Notes: generated from the letters alone by a model not told the origin. A stretch of DNA of 64,000 nucleotides from CAZPMT01 sp964587655 (GCA_964587655.1 CAZPMT010000009.1:1-64000), one strand, 5' to 3'; counted from the first letter of the stretch, positions 33,161-42,802 are shown. Translations and numbers: made by a program.

Positions 33161-36100
33161 ATGAGTCACTGCACTAGAATCTCACGGGTGGGAACGATGG
33201 CTCTTCTCTTCACGCTCCTTGTCATTGCGTGTGGAGTGGCGTCGGCGCAACGTCTCATAGTTGTCACGACGTCTTTGTCAGTGACCCATGATCCCGCCCG
33301 CGTATCCGTACAGAGCGTCGACATGCGTGTTGGCGAGCCACTGCCTGGGTTCGAGGTCCTTCCCGGCGCGGCGCCGACAGGTCCGTTGATTTCCGTAGAC
33401 GACGGCGCAGGCGTTGTATTGTCGACGGCTCCGGCGGACATGGACGTCGACGAAAAAGGCGGGCAGAGGCCGTGCTACACGTCCGGTTTCATGACGGCCC
33501 CGTTTCAGCGCATTTCCAGGATCGCATTTACGGCGGGATGGCGCGAGTCCGCCGCCTGCGCGCTCGATGATCCCGCGATGATTCTCTCGTTCGGTGGCTT
33601 CAAGATCGATACCACCGGTTCGCGCCGACCGTATCAAGATCGATACCGCCGGGTGGCCGTGCTTTGCCGCAGTGCGCTCGGCGCCGGCATGACGCTCACC
33701 GTAGTTGACACTGAATCGCAAGGAACCGTAGAAGTGCGGCGCGAGTTCAACGACGATGGCCTCACCGCCGCGACACCGTCCGCCCTCGCTGTGACACAAG
33801 ACGGCGCATATTTGCTCGTGCTGGCGTCGGGTTACGCATTAGACCCACCGTCTGGCGAGGCGGCATCCTGGCTTCACGTGCTCGATACAACGGATTTCGC
33901 GGAACACTGTAAGCCCGTGATGATTCCAGGCGCCTCGGAGTCCAAGGATCAACCGCTGACGCCCTGTGACGACGCGGGATGCTGGGTCGTGACGCGCAGT
34001 CCCGGAACGGACCTGGCATACGTGAGCCGGATCCGTGTGACCCCGAGTGAAACCCTCACCGAAACACAGATCCCCCTGACGGGCGTCTCGTCGCCCGTCC
34101 GGCTCGCACTGGAGCCTGAAGGGAACGACTTGGCCGTAGGTGTTGAGAATCGCATCGAGATATGGACTGAAGGCCGCAGGGGCGGGCCTTCAGAGACCTA
34201 CGAGGCCCCCGTGGGCGTTGTGCGTTGGACGCCGGAAGGGCTGTTCGCGGCTGAGGCCGGTTGTATTCATCAAGTGGACCCTCAATCGTGCACCACCCTG
34301 AAGCGCGTGCAGCTTCAGACCGGCTGGGTAGTGGACATGACGCCGATCCCCTCGGACCACGTACCCGCACCCGACCCCGATGCGGATGGACTGACGACGG
34401 ATGAGGAGGTCCGCCTCGGTACTTCTCCTGATTCGCCGGACACGGATGGCGACGGCATTCCGGACGGCTCTGATCCTGATCCTATCGATCCATCGCCGCG
34501 GTTGCGATTGCCGGACGCTGTCGAGTTTCACGAACAGGCGATCGGACAAGAAGTGAAGGGGATCAAGATCAAGCCCGACTGCGCGGAGGGGTATTCGTGG
34601 CGGCTCGATTATGATCGCAAACAGATGCCATGGCTCGTCATTTACCCCGTGTCGGACAAGGCGCCTGGCGTCATTTATCTGGGCGTCGATCCGGGGCGCT
34701 ACACTCCCGGCAGAAACACAGAGGGGAAGGCGACGGTTGATCTCGTGCGCTCTGACACGGACAAGAGGGCCGCGGGCAGTCCCGCGACGTTTGACGTTCG
34801 CGTCCTCTCCGAGGAACGATATGGCGTTCGGCGAATTCTTTGGATCCGGGAGCAGGGAAGCAGAGACGCATCGTTCCGCGCGGGAACCGACCCTTATCGT
34901 CTACGCGCGCTGGGAGACATGCTTGCAGGACCGCCCTATCATTTCACGCATCGCGAGGCCGTGGCCCCCACGCAAGAGGACCTCGATTCCTATGGGGTGG
35001 TAGTACTCGGCGTCGCCGCTGCCGCACAGGGCGCTCTCACGCGGCAATCGCTGCTTCGTTACGTGGTGGACGGAGGCGCTCTACTTCTTCTCGGCGGGTT
35101 CATGCCGCAGGCAGAAGGGAACTCCGATCTGGGCAACTGGCTGGCGCCGCTCGGCATTCAGTTGGATGCGTCCGCGAGGACGGACGCTGTCGTGACCGTC
35201 AGCGGCAATCATCCGATCCTGCGCCACGTCGCCTCTCTTCAGTTTACGAACGGTTGCGCCGTGACCGCCGACGAACCTTCATCCGTGCTGCTCCAGGTCG
35301 GGCCGGCGGGCAGCAGCAGTATCAATACCGCCGCGCTGCTGGCGAGGTCTTACGGGCGCGGGCGCATCGCGGTGCTTGCTTCCCCCACGCCCCTGGAGAC
35401 AAGCGCGATGGCCAACGAGGCCAATAGGCTTTTTGCCGCGGACCTTTTCCAGTGGCTGACGGAAGGCGGCAGCGATACGCAGGAACAGGACATGGACAGC
35501 GATGGACTGCCTGACAGCATCGAGGATAGGAACGGCAACGGCTTGGTCGATCCGGGGGAGACCGATTACCTCGATCCGGACAGCGATGGTGACGGCTTGC
35601 CCGATGGCGTCGAGGACGCCGATTTCAACGGCGTCGTTGATGAAGGCGAGACGAGTCCCCTGAACCCCGATTCGGACGGGGACGGGATCTTCGACGGCGC
35701 GGATCCGACGGCGCTGCCGCCGGTCGATGCCCCGGTGGTGTCGCAAGTGACTCCGGCACAGGCCCCGGCGGAGGGCGGCACGCGCGCATTGGTTTCCGGG
35801 CGCAATTTCTCGCCTGATGCCGCGGTCTGGTTCGGCAATCGGCAGGCATCGCAGGTGCGCATCATGAGGAGCACCGACGCGCTTGTAGATATCCCGCCAT
35901 GCAAGACGAGTTCCGGAGGCGACGTGTCCGTGCGCGTCGTGAATTCCTCAGCGGGCCAGGAAGGCGCCTTGCCCAAGGGCTTTCACTATACGCCCCGCAG
36001 CACGATCCCGATCGTGCTTCACACGCTTAGCGCCGTGTCCACGCAGAAAGGGATGTATGAGGGATCGGTCTCGCTACGGATCGAGCCTCCTCCCGGTATC

Positions 36101-36451
36101 ATGCCCGACAAGATCCTCCTGCTCTTGCGCGCCGAACCCGCGGAAGGCTTTGAATGGCAGGAACCTGCCGCGCCCGCACTTCTGGAAGGCGCGCACCGGT
36201 TTGTGGTGTACCGTCGCACCCAGGCGGGCGATCTTCACGTCGTGATGCTGGCTGCAAGACCCGGCGCAGCGGACGTCCGCGATATCGGGCCGATCTCGTG
36301 GAAATACGCCATGCCCGCGAAGGCGGCCGGCGTCCTGGGTTTGTCTGTTCAGGAACCGCGGTTGCTCGCGCACAACAACCAGCCGCTTGATGTTAACGTG
36401 ACGAACGTCGAGATCGACCTCAAGACCCTGAAACCGCAAGGCGCGCCTTAA
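33161..36451 (+). CDS. Giant secreted protein: thrombospondin-3 repeats, GATase-like domain, IPT/TIG
   Basis: A 1096-residue protein with a signal peptide (about 1-30, ending GVASAQ). Residues about 170-400 are a beta-rich, possibly propeller region. Calcium-binding thrombospondin type 3 repeats come twice: about 403-445 (DADGLTTDEEV, DTDGDGIPDGSDPDP) and about 775-845 (MDSDGLPDSIEDRNGNG, DSDGDGIFDGADP). Between them, about 555-760, is a class-I-glutamine-amidotransferase-like fold (RRILWIREQGS, SYGVVVLGVAAA, YVVDGGALLLLGGF) of the kind used in surface proteins. An IPT/TIG domain follows (about 855-945, VTPAQAPAEGGTRALVSGRN). Residues about 147-165 (GFKIDTTGSRRPYQDRYRR) are made from two tandem half-copies of palindromic element B. 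Function unknown; exported, Ca-stabilised. Confidence 0.75.
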   Translation: MSHCTRISRVGTMALLFTLLVIACGVASAQRLIVVTTSLSVTHDPARVSVQSVDMRVGEPLPGFEVLPGAAPTGPLISVDDGAGVVLSTAPADMDVDEKGGQRPCYTSGFMTAPFQRISRIAFTAGWRESAACALDDPAMILSFGGFKIDTTGSRRPYQDRYRRVAVLCRSALGAGMTLTVVDTESQGTVEVRREFNDDGLTAATPSALAVTQDGAYLLVLASGYALDPPSGEAASWLHVLDTTDFAEHCKPVMIPGASESKDQPLTPCDDAGCWVVTRSPGTDLAYVSRIRVTPSETLTETQIPLTGVSSPVRLALEPEGNDLAVGVENRIEIWTEGRRGGPSETYEAPVGVVRWTPEGLFAAEAGCIHQVDPQSCTTLKRVQLQTGWVVDMTPIPSDHVPAPDPDADGLTTDEEVRLGTSPDSPDTDGDGIPDGSDPDPIDPSPRLRLPDAVEFHEQAIGQEVKGIKIKPDCAEGYSWRLDYDRKQMPWLVIYPVSDKAPGVIYLGVDPGRYTPGRNTEGKATVDLVRSDTDKRAAGSPATFDVRVLSEERYGVRRILWIREQGSRDASFRAGTDPYRLRALGDMLAGPPYHFTHREAVAPTQEDLDSYGVVVLGVAAAAQGALTRQSLLRYVVDGGALLLLGGFMPQAEGNSDLGNWLAPLGIQLDASARTDAVVTVSGNHPILRHVASLQFTNGCAVTADEPSSVLLQVGPAGSSSINTAALLARSYGRGRIAVLASPTPLETSAMANEANRLFAADLFQWLTEGGSDTQEQDMDSDGLPDSIEDRNGNGLVDPGETDYLDPDSDGDGLPDGVEDADFNGVVDEGETSPLNPDSDGDGIFDGADPTALPPVDAPVVSQVTPAQAPAEGGTRALVSGRNFSPDAAVWFGNRQASQVRIMRSTDALVDIPPCKTSSGGDVSVRVVNSSAGQEGALPKGFHYTPRSTIPIVLHTLSAVSTQKGMYEGSVSLRIEPPPGIMPDKILLLLRAEPAEGFEWQEPAAPALLEGAHRFVVYRRTQAGDLHVVMLAARPGAADVRDIGPISWKYAMPAKAAGVLGLSVQEPRLLAHNNQPLDVNVTNVEIDLKTLKPQGAP
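33595..33651. repeat. Palindromic element B, copies 2 and 2' (inside secreted-protein gene)
   Basis: Two AAGATCGATACC cores 34 nt apart (33602 and 33636). The right one has arms GTATC / GATACCGCC, the left has GGCTTC / GATACCACC. Both are degenerate and in frame. Confidence 0.6.
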
Positions 36452-36524
36452 CGCCCGGGCATAACCGTGAAAGACCCCGTCGCATCATTGCGTTGGACAA
36501 GCACCTGCCGATAAACTCTCCGCT

Positions 36525-38939
36525 ATGAACGGCGGCTCGAAAAGTTTCGTTTCGCGCTCGCGCGAGTACGTTTTCCAGGGATTGCTGCTCCTGCTTGTCC
36601 TTGCAGCCGCTTTCCCGGGCGTTTTCCTGCGCGGCGAAGTTGCCTTTCCGGGGGATATTCTGTTTGAGAGCCTCCCTTGGACGCTCTATGCGCCCGCCGG
36701 ATGGCAGCATGCGGAAAATCGGCTGTTGTGCGACATGACCTCGGCCATCATGCCGTGGTACTGGCTCACGCGCGAGGCGCTGCGCCAGGGGGAATGGCCG
36801 CTCTGGAATCCGCTCGAGTTCGGCGGCATGCCGCTCCTGGCGAACTGGCAGAGCGCCGTCTTCTACCCTCCGCGCGTGCTCCACACGGTCCTGGACATTT
36901 TCACGGGCTTCACGGTGTACGTCCTTCTAAAGCTGTGGCTGTGCGGCATGACCGCCTATCTCTGCGCGCGTGCGATGGGGCTCGGCAAACCCGCCGCGCG
37001 GTTCATGTCGGTGGCGTGGATGCTCTGCGGATACAACTTCGTCTGGTGCTACTGGCCCATTCCGGACGTTTGCGTTTGGCTTCCGGTGGTCTTTCTTGGC
37101 GCCGAGTGGCTGCTGCAGGGCCGGTACCGCGGCGGTTTCTTCGCGATTCTTGCCGGCGGCGTGTTGAGCCTGCTTGCCGGCCACCCCGAGTCGGCCTTTG
37201 TGATCAACCTCGGCATTGGCTTGTACGTTGTCCTTCGCCTCTTGTGGGATTGCCGCGGACCAGGCGCGCGCGCGGGCATGGTCGAAGGCGCGAAGTGTCT
37301 CGCGACGTGGGGCGGCGCTTGGGTGCTGGCCCTGCTCGTCTCCGCGGTTCAGATCCTTCCTTTCCTCGAATACCTGCTCAACAGCCATTCGCCGGGACCG
37401 AGTTCGAACATGGGCGCACACCCCGGACTGCCTCCGCACGCGATCCTCTGCTTATGGATCCCGCGGTTCTTCGGCGCCGCCATGGACCTCAATTACTGGG
37501 GCGAACTCGATACGAACCGGTTTCTCATGAACTACGCGGGTGTGCCCGTGTGGCTCGCGGCGACGCTTCTTTTCGCCCGCACTGCTTCGGACAAACGGAC
37601 GCGCGCCCGCATACTGTGTTTGTCGGTCGCCACGCTTGCTTTCCTCCTCCTGACGTTCGAGACGCCGTCTTTCGATGCAATTCACAGTCTGCCCGTCTTC
37701 AGTCTCATGAAACGGACGTACTACGTCGTCTTCGCGATGTTCGCCCTGCCGGCGCTTGCCGCCATCGGTATCGATCGATGGTTTGCGCGGCCTCGGAAGT
37801 TGCGCGAGTTGATTGGGTGTGTTGCGGTAGTTCTGCTGATGAACCTTTTGTCTTTCATGGCCTTCAAGTTCTATCGCAACATCATCCGACTGATGCATTT
37901 TGAGGACTACCTTTTCCAGCAGATGCTCTTCTTCTGGGTATCGCAGGCCGTGTTCCTGACGATCATGATCGCCTCGTGCATCACGTTTCGACCGAGGCTG
38001 TTTCCGACGCTGCTGGCAATCCTTCTTGCGGCGGATCTGCTCGTTGCGGGACATGGGACTAATCCGACCTTTCCCCGCGGCATGATGTACCCTCAGACCC
38101 AACTGACGCAGTTTCTCCAGAGCGTTCCAAAGCCGTGCCGGATGGGTCTAGTGCAAGGCATGGTTCCACAGGGGTTCATGGTCCCTTACGGCATACAGGA
38201 AATCTCAGGTTACGACGCCGTGTACCCGGAACGCATCATCCGATTCCAACATGGCCTGAAGACGGACGTCTGGAAAGCTATCGAGCCCGTCTACAACATC
38301 AGCTACTACCTCCACGATCCGAAAATGATCACGCAGTCCATGCTGCGAAGTCCGACGTTCTCAATCGAACGGACGGACTGGTTCGAGCAGGTTGCGACCA
38401 TCGACGGCCTGGACGTGTACAGAAACAAGCGCGCGCTGCCGCGCGCGTTTCTGGTGGGACACGCGCGCGTCATCGCCGACCGGGAGGGGCTTCTGGATGC
38501 CATGCGTGACCCGGCCTTTGATCCCAGCCGGGAAGTGCTGCTGGAGGAACCCCTGCGCGAACAGATCCCGGAACCGGCTCCCGAGGATCCGGGTTCGGCC
38601 ACAATTGCGGAGTACGACTTCAACAAAGTCCTGATCGACGTGGACGCGAAGGCGGACTGCATCCTGGTCCTTGGCGACGCGTACTATCCGGGATGGCGCG
38701 CCACGATTGACGGGCGTCCTGAGGAGATCTTCTCCGCATACTACGCGTTTCGCGGCGTACGGATCCCAGCGGGCCGGCATCGGGTGGAGTTCTTCTATAT
38801 GCCGATGAGTCTCAAGGCCGGACTTGGGATTTCGTGCGCGACACTTCTCGCAATGCTTCTTGTTTCCATACGCATGCTGCGCCGTCAGAGCGGTGGCGGT
38901 ATCGATCTTGATACCGCCGGCTCGACACGGAACACATGA
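36525..38939 (+). CDS. YfhO-like polytopic membrane protein
   Basis: An 804-residue protein. One N-terminal helix is followed by an extracytoplasmic loop with PLWNPLEFGGMPLLANWQSA, then about eleven further membrane helices and a C-terminal soluble domain (about 590-760) ending in GDAYYPGWRATIDGRPEEI and GRHRVEFFYMP. This combination is the signature of the YfhO family (putative membrane glycosylation/GT-C-like proteins). It probably moves or transfers polyprenyl-linked sugars for surface polymers or lipoteichoic-like glycosylation. The last residues (SGGGIDLDTAGSTRNT) come from palindromic element B, and the gene overlaps the convergent membrane protein by 55 nt. Confidence 0.8.
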   Translation: MNGGSKSFVSRSREYVFQGLLLLLVLAAAFPGVFLRGEVAFPGDILFESLPWTLYAPAGWQHAENRLLCDMTSAIMPWYWLTREALRQGEWPLWNPLEFGGMPLLANWQSAVFYPPRVLHTVLDIFTGFTVYVLLKLWLCGMTAYLCARAMGLGKPAARFMSVAWMLCGYNFVWCYWPIPDVCVWLPVVFLGAEWLLQGRYRGGFFAILAGGVLSLLAGHPESAFVINLGIGLYVVLRLLWDCRGPGARAGMVEGAKCLATWGGAWVLALLVSAVQILPFLEYLLNSHSPGPSSNMGAHPGLPPHAILCLWIPRFFGAAMDLNYWGELDTNRFLMNYAGVPVWLAATLLFARTASDKRTRARILCLSVATLAFLLLTFETPSFDAIHSLPVFSLMKRTYYVVFAMFALPALAAIGIDRWFARPRKLRELIGCVAVVLLMNLLSFMAFKFYRNIIRLMHFEDYLFQQMLFFWVSQAVFLTIMIASCITFRPRLFPTLLAILLAADLLVAGHGTNPTFPRGMMYPQTQLTQFLQSVPKPCRMGLVQGMVPQGFMVPYGIQEISGYDAVYPERIIRFQHGLKTDVWKAIEPVYNISYYLHDPKMITQSMLRSPTFSIERTDWFEQVATIDGLDVYRNKRALPRAFLVGHARVIADREGLLDAMRDPAFDPSREVLLEEPLREQIPEPAPEDPGSATIAEYDFNKVLIDVDAKADCILVLGDAYYPGWRATIDGRPEEIFSAYYAFRGVRIPAGRHRVEFFYMPMSLKAGLGISCATLLAMLLVSIRMLRRQSGGGIDLDTAGSTRNT

Positions 38940-40498
38940 GCGTCCTCCAACTCCACCTCTTTCGAAATCCACGGGTAGGGTTCCGTTCTGCCCGCATCGA
39001 GATCGGTGAGGAACGACCCCCGGTCCTGTGAACGCGGTGCGGTGCGGACAGCCAGGTAGACGCGCCCGCGATCCTTGGGATGCTTCTCGAGGTAGGCGAT
39101 CAATTCCTCGTATCTCAATGGTTTAGCGTTAAGGAGCCGGGTCTCGAAGCTCAGAGTATTGACCGGGCCCATGTAGAGCGGGAGAGAGAAGCCGTCCTCG
39201 GCAATCAGGAGATCCTCCCACGTCACGTTTCCTGATATCCACTGATGCAACGGAGAACGTGTTGGGTCGAACGCATATACGGGAGCGGCCTTCGAGCGAA
39301 GGAGCATCCGCGCCATGGACACCTCGGCTGGCAGGGCGCATATCACCATCAACACAGCGGCGAGGCAAGTTATCCACGTCTTCGAGCCGATGACTTGGGC
39401 GATCACGCCGGCCATTGCCATCACGAGGACTATCGAGGCAGGCAAGAGCAGGCGTTCGCTAATAGGGTCGATGGCGTATGACACCTCGCTCCGCACGAGA
39501 AGCACTGCATAGATGACGGCCCATAAAATGAGAAGGTATCCTCGCCGGCGCGAGAGGAACTCGGACAGAATGTGGCGGAGTTTCGTCCCTTTGCGCAGTT
39601 GCAGGTACGCGGTCCATAGGGCTGCAATCAATAGCATGCTGAACACAAGCCCGGCGAAAGGGGCCAAGGGTTGCGACCCTTCCGCGCAGACGCGCAGCAG
39701 ACTGCGCACGACCTGGACATAACCGAAGTCCGTGCGCGGAAAGTGCGTGCCGAGAGGCGCGCCCGAGCGCACATAGTTGCGCGCAAGGACAGGCCCCGCA
39801 ATAAGGAGGAATCCGGCGCTGAAGCTCAACAGAGATGCCGCGCACTGTCTCTTGTCTTTCCTGATGCACGCGACCGCGCCGACGATAAACAGCGGCAGCA
39901 TGGCGTAGCGCGCGGCAAAGGAAAACCCGGCCGCGATTCCGGCCAGCGCCATTCGCCGCGACTTGGCTTTGTGGTCCGCTATGAGCCAGAAGAAGAACAT
40001 GAGAAAGGCAAGCGCGGTTGTCTCGCTCCAAGCGCTTATCGAGACGGTGCGCAACGGCGAGAACTGGATGAGTAACGCCACGCCGAGCATGGCCGTGGGC
40101 GTATCGCCCAGCCTGCGCAACGCAAGGAAGGCCCCGAGAAGAGTCACCGCGAAGAAGACGAGCGGGATGGCCAGCGCGGCGGCCGTCAACGGCATCCCGG
40201 ACTGGCCCAGCAATGCGATCAGCAAAGGATAGAGCGGTCCCCAGGTCGTCATCGGCGTCGGCGGCGCCACATCCCTGCGAAAGGCCATGGGCAGTGGGAT
40301 AAGCGAACTGGTGAGACCGTTTCCGGCGATCAGGTTCCGCGCCGCGTCGACGTACATAACCGAGTCCGGCGAAAAACGGCCTTCATAACGGAGCGCCGTC
40401 ACGGCGAGCGCGCCGGCATAGATGAGCACGGTAAGCCAGAAAAACGCGAGCACCGCGGGGCGCCATCGCGCGCGTGAGGACTTCGGCGATGCGTTCAT
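38885..40498 (-). CDS. Polytopic GT-C-type membrane glycosyltransferase-like protein
   Basis: A 537-residue membrane protein with about ten hydrophobic segments. The first (about 15-33, VLAFFWLTVLIYAGALAVTA) is followed by a loop with FSPDSVMYVDAARNLIAGNG, where the Asp in a D-x-x-x-Y-x-x-x-A-R-N context matches the catalytic loop of RgtA/ArnT/PMT-like GT-C enzymes. TTWGPLYPLLIALLG follows, as in that group. It should use a polyprenyl-phosphate sugar donor on the periplasmic side. ATG 40498 is used. The C-terminus overlaps the convergent YfhO gene, and the last residues (AVSRSIPPPL) plus the stop region derive from palindromic element B. Confidence 0.7.
   Translation of the reverse strand: MNASPKSSRARWRPAVLAFFWLTVLIYAGALAVTALRYEGRFSPDSVMYVDAARNLIAGNGLTSSLIPLPMAFRRDVAPPTPMTTWGPLYPLLIALLGQSGMPLTAAALAIPLVFFAVTLLGAFLALRRLGDTPTAMLGVALLIQFSPLRTVSISAWSETTALAFLMFFFWLIADHKAKSRRMALAGIAAGFSFAARYAMLPLFIVGAVACIRKDKRQCAASLLSFSAGFLLIAGPVLARNYVRSGAPLGTHFPRTDFGYVQVVRSLLRVCAEGSQPLAPFAGLVFSMLLIAALWTAYLQLRKGTKLRHILSEFLSRRRGYLLILWAVIYAVLLVRSEVSYAIDPISERLLLPASIVLVMAMAGVIAQVIGSKTWITCLAAVLMVICALPAEVSMARMLLRSKAAPVYAFDPTRSPLHQWISGNVTWEDLLIAEDGFSLPLYMGPVNTLSFETRLLNAKPLRYEELIAYLEKHPKDRGRVYLAVRTAPRSQDRGSFLTDLDAGRTEPYPWISKEVELEDAHVFRVEPAVSRSIPPPL
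38895..38918. repeat. Palindromic element B, copy 3 (both convergent gene ends)
   Basis: Perfect arms GGCGGTATC / GATACCGCC, loop GATCTT. It lies in the overlap of two convergent genes and encodes C-terminal residues of both. Confidence 0.9.
39665..39680. repeat. Short palindrome related to 13585-13610
   Basis: AAGGGTTGCGACCCTT with a central mismatch, inside the membrane-protein gene. It is a shortened version of the perfect palindrome near 13.6 kb, but it is short enough to be chance. Confidence 0.35.
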
Positions 40499-40586
40499 CT
40501 GTTGAGGACTCCCCTGTCGCCGGCGCGTCGCGATTATAGGTTTCCGTACCGACTTGATCAACCCGCTTTCGCCGGGCGCGGTCACG

Positions 40587-40616
40587 TTTGATCAAACGAC
40601 GTTACCGTGATATATT
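40587..40616 (+). promoter_or_regulatory. Promoter of acs with palindromic -35 region
   Basis: -35 TTGATC (40588-40593), 17-nt spacer, -10 TATATT (40611-40616). The -35 is embedded in the perfect palindrome GTTTGATCAAAC (40587-40598), a candidate operator. Predicted leader about 90 nt. Confidence 0.6.
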
Positions 40617-40711
40617 TGAAAACCTCCGTGTCCCGTCGAAAGTGTGGTCCAGGACGGCGGGGTGTAGTCGCGCGAGAGGGGGTTATACAGCAGACACAAG
40701 AAGGAGGCAGT

Positions 40712-42721
40712 ATGACCATGGCCGGCGAAGAATCGAAACACACAATGAAGTCGCTCATGACCGAAAATCGGACCCTTGCGCCGCCCCCGGATTTCGCCGC
40801 AAAGGCGCACATCAAGTCGATTGAAGAGTACCAGCGGATGTACGACCAATCGGTCAACGACCCGGACGCGTTTTGGCTGGAGCAGGCGAAGCTTCTGGAT
40901 TGGGTCAAGTTCCCGGCGAAGGCGCGCGAGTTCGCGTGGAACACGGACGGACGGATCATCAAACACACGTGGTTCGCGGACGGCGTCCTGAACGTTACGT
41001 ACAACTGCCTTGACCGGCACGTGAAGAACCCTGCGACGGCGAAGAAAGCCGCTTTGGTGTGGCAAGGCGAACCCGATGAAGACGTCAAGACACTCACATA
41101 CGAGGAACTGCATCGCGAGGTCTGCAAGTTCGCCAACGTGCTGAAGTCGCTGGGCGTGAAGAAGGGAGATCGCGTGTGCATCTACATGCCGATGGTCCTC
41201 GAGCTTCCCGTCGCGATGCTGGCATGCGCGCGCATCGGGGCCATCCACAGCATCGTGTTCGGCGGTTTCAGCGCGGATTCCCTGAAGGACCGCATCAACG
41301 ATTCGGACTGCAAGGTCCTCATTACGTCGAACGTCTCCCTGCGTTCCGGCAAGCACATCCTCTTGAAGCAGATCGCCGATGAGGCACTGAAGAGCACGCC
41401 TAGCATCGAGAAGGTTGTAGTCTTCAAGCGCAACGAGGAACCCTGCAACATGACGGCGGGCCGCGACCTCTGGTATCACGACGTAATGGCCAAAGCCAAC
41501 GCGGAATGCCCGCCGGAGCCGATGAACGCGGAGGACCCGCTCTTCATTCTGTACACGTCCGGTTCGACGGGCAAGCCGAAGGGCGTCGTGCACACGACGG
41601 GCGGATATCTGCTGCACGTTCTGATGACGCACAGGCACATTTTCGACATCAAGCCGGAGGACATGTTTTGGTGTACGGCCGACATTGGCTGGGTCACGGG
41701 CCACAGCTATATCGTCTACGGACCGCTGGCCAACGCCGCGACCTCGCTGGTATTTGAAGGCGTCCCGACGTATCCGGATCCGGGCCGCTTCTGGCAAGTA
41801 TGCGAGAAGTTCAAAGTCTCGATCTTCTACACGGCCCCGACCGCCATCCGTTCGCTTATCGTGAAAGGCGAGGAATGGCCCCGGAAATACGACCTGGGTT
41901 CGTTGCGGCTCTTGGGCACCGTCGGCGAGCCGATCAACCCTGAAGTGTGGATGTGGTATCACGAACACATCGGTGGCGGCCGTTGCCCGATCGTGGACAC
42001 ATGGTGGCAGACCGAGACGGGCGGCATCCTGATTTCGCCACTCCCAGGGGCCACCACGTTGAAGCCCGGCAGCGCGACGCGGCCCTTCTTCGGCGTCGAG
42101 CCCACGGTACTGCGCGACGACGGCAGCGAATGCGACGCGAACGAAGGCGGCAAGCTCTGCATCAAGAACCCGTGGCCGGGGATGAATGGGACGACGTGGG
42201 GCGCCCCCGAGGGATTCATCGAGACGTATTTCACGATGTACAAGAACCTGTACTTCACGGGCGACGGCGCCCGGAAAGATCAAAACGGCGACTACTGGCT
42301 CATGGGCCGCATCGACGACGTCGTGAACGTGTCCGGGCACCGGATTGGCACGGCGGAGGTCGAGAGCGCACTGGTCAGCCACGGGAAGGTGGCCGAGGCG
42401 GCCGTCGCGCCGATGCCGCACGAGATCAAGGGGCAGGGCCTGTACGCGTTCGTGACGCTGTTAGCCGGCGTCGAAGAAAGCGACGCACTCAAGAAGGAAC
42501 TCGTCAATCACGTGCGCAAGGAGATCGGCGCCATCGCCGCTCCCGACGTGATCCAGTTCGCGCCGGCGCTGCCGAAGACGCGCTCCGGCAAGATCATGCG
42601 CCGCATCCTGCGCAAGATTGCCGAGGACGCCACCGATCAGATCGGCGACACCACGACACTGGCCGATCCGTCGGTCGTGGAGTCGTTGCTGCGCGAGCAT
42701 CAGAAGCTTCAGAAAAAGTAG
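40712..42721 (+). CDS. acs: Acetyl-CoA synthetase (AMP-forming)
   Basis: A 669-residue ANL-superfamily enzyme making acetyl-CoA from acetate, ATP and CoA. ATG 40712 has a perfect AAGGAGG (40701-40707); a frame open to 40607 is ignored. The N-terminal cap (EYQRMYDQSVNDPDAFW) is typical of Acs. P-loop-like A3: YTSGSTGKPKGVVHTTGGYL. The family stretches CTADIGWVTGHSYIVYGPL and DTWWQTETGGILISPLPG are present, as is the C-terminal catalytic/acetylation Lys site PKTRSGKIMRRILRK. Length is normal. It probably works for acetate uptake or re-assimilation and may be controlled by Lys acetylation, though no acetyltransferase is nearby. Confidence 0.95.
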   Translation: MTMAGEESKHTMKSLMTENRTLAPPPDFAAKAHIKSIEEYQRMYDQSVNDPDAFWLEQAKLLDWVKFPAKAREFAWNTDGRIIKHTWFADGVLNVTYNCLDRHVKNPATAKKAALVWQGEPDEDVKTLTYEELHREVCKFANVLKSLGVKKGDRVCIYMPMVLELPVAMLACARIGAIHSIVFGGFSADSLKDRINDSDCKVLITSNVSLRSGKHILLKQIADEALKSTPSIEKVVVFKRNEEPCNMTAGRDLWYHDVMAKANAECPPEPMNAEDPLFILYTSGSTGKPKGVVHTTGGYLLHVLMTHRHIFDIKPEDMFWCTADIGWVTGHSYIVYGPLANAATSLVFEGVPTYPDPGRFWQVCEKFKVSIFYTAPTAIRSLIVKGEEWPRKYDLGSLRLLGTVGEPINPEVWMWYHEHIGGGRCPIVDTWWQTETGGILISPLPGATTLKPGSATRPFFGVEPTVLRDDGSECDANEGGKLCIKNPWPGMNGTTWGAPEGFIETYFTMYKNLYFTGDGARKDQNGDYWLMGRIDDVVNVSGHRIGTAEVESALVSHGKVAEAAVAPMPHEIKGQGLYAFVTLLAGVEESDALKKELVNHVRKEIGAIAAPDVIQFAPALPKTRSGKIMRRILRKIAEDATDQIGDTTTLADPSVVESLLREHQKLQKK

Positions 42722-42736
42722 TGCCGTTTCGGTTAT

Positions 42737-42765
42737 TTGACACTTCCGCGACGCCAGTCTAGAAT
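42737..42765 (+). promoter_or_regulatory. Promoter of DnaA-like/HD/URO-D operon
   Basis: -35 TTGACA (42737-42742), 17-nt spacer, -10 TAGAAT (42760-42765). Predicted start about 30 nt before the ATG at 42803. Confidence 0.7.
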
Positions 42766-42802
42766 GCGCTCAGGGTTGTAGCAGCATTTCAGGACTAGGG
42801 GC

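Noticed and set aside
40592..42421. 609-codon open frame on the minus strand over acs
   Set aside because: Same kind of antisense shadow; acs is on the other strand.
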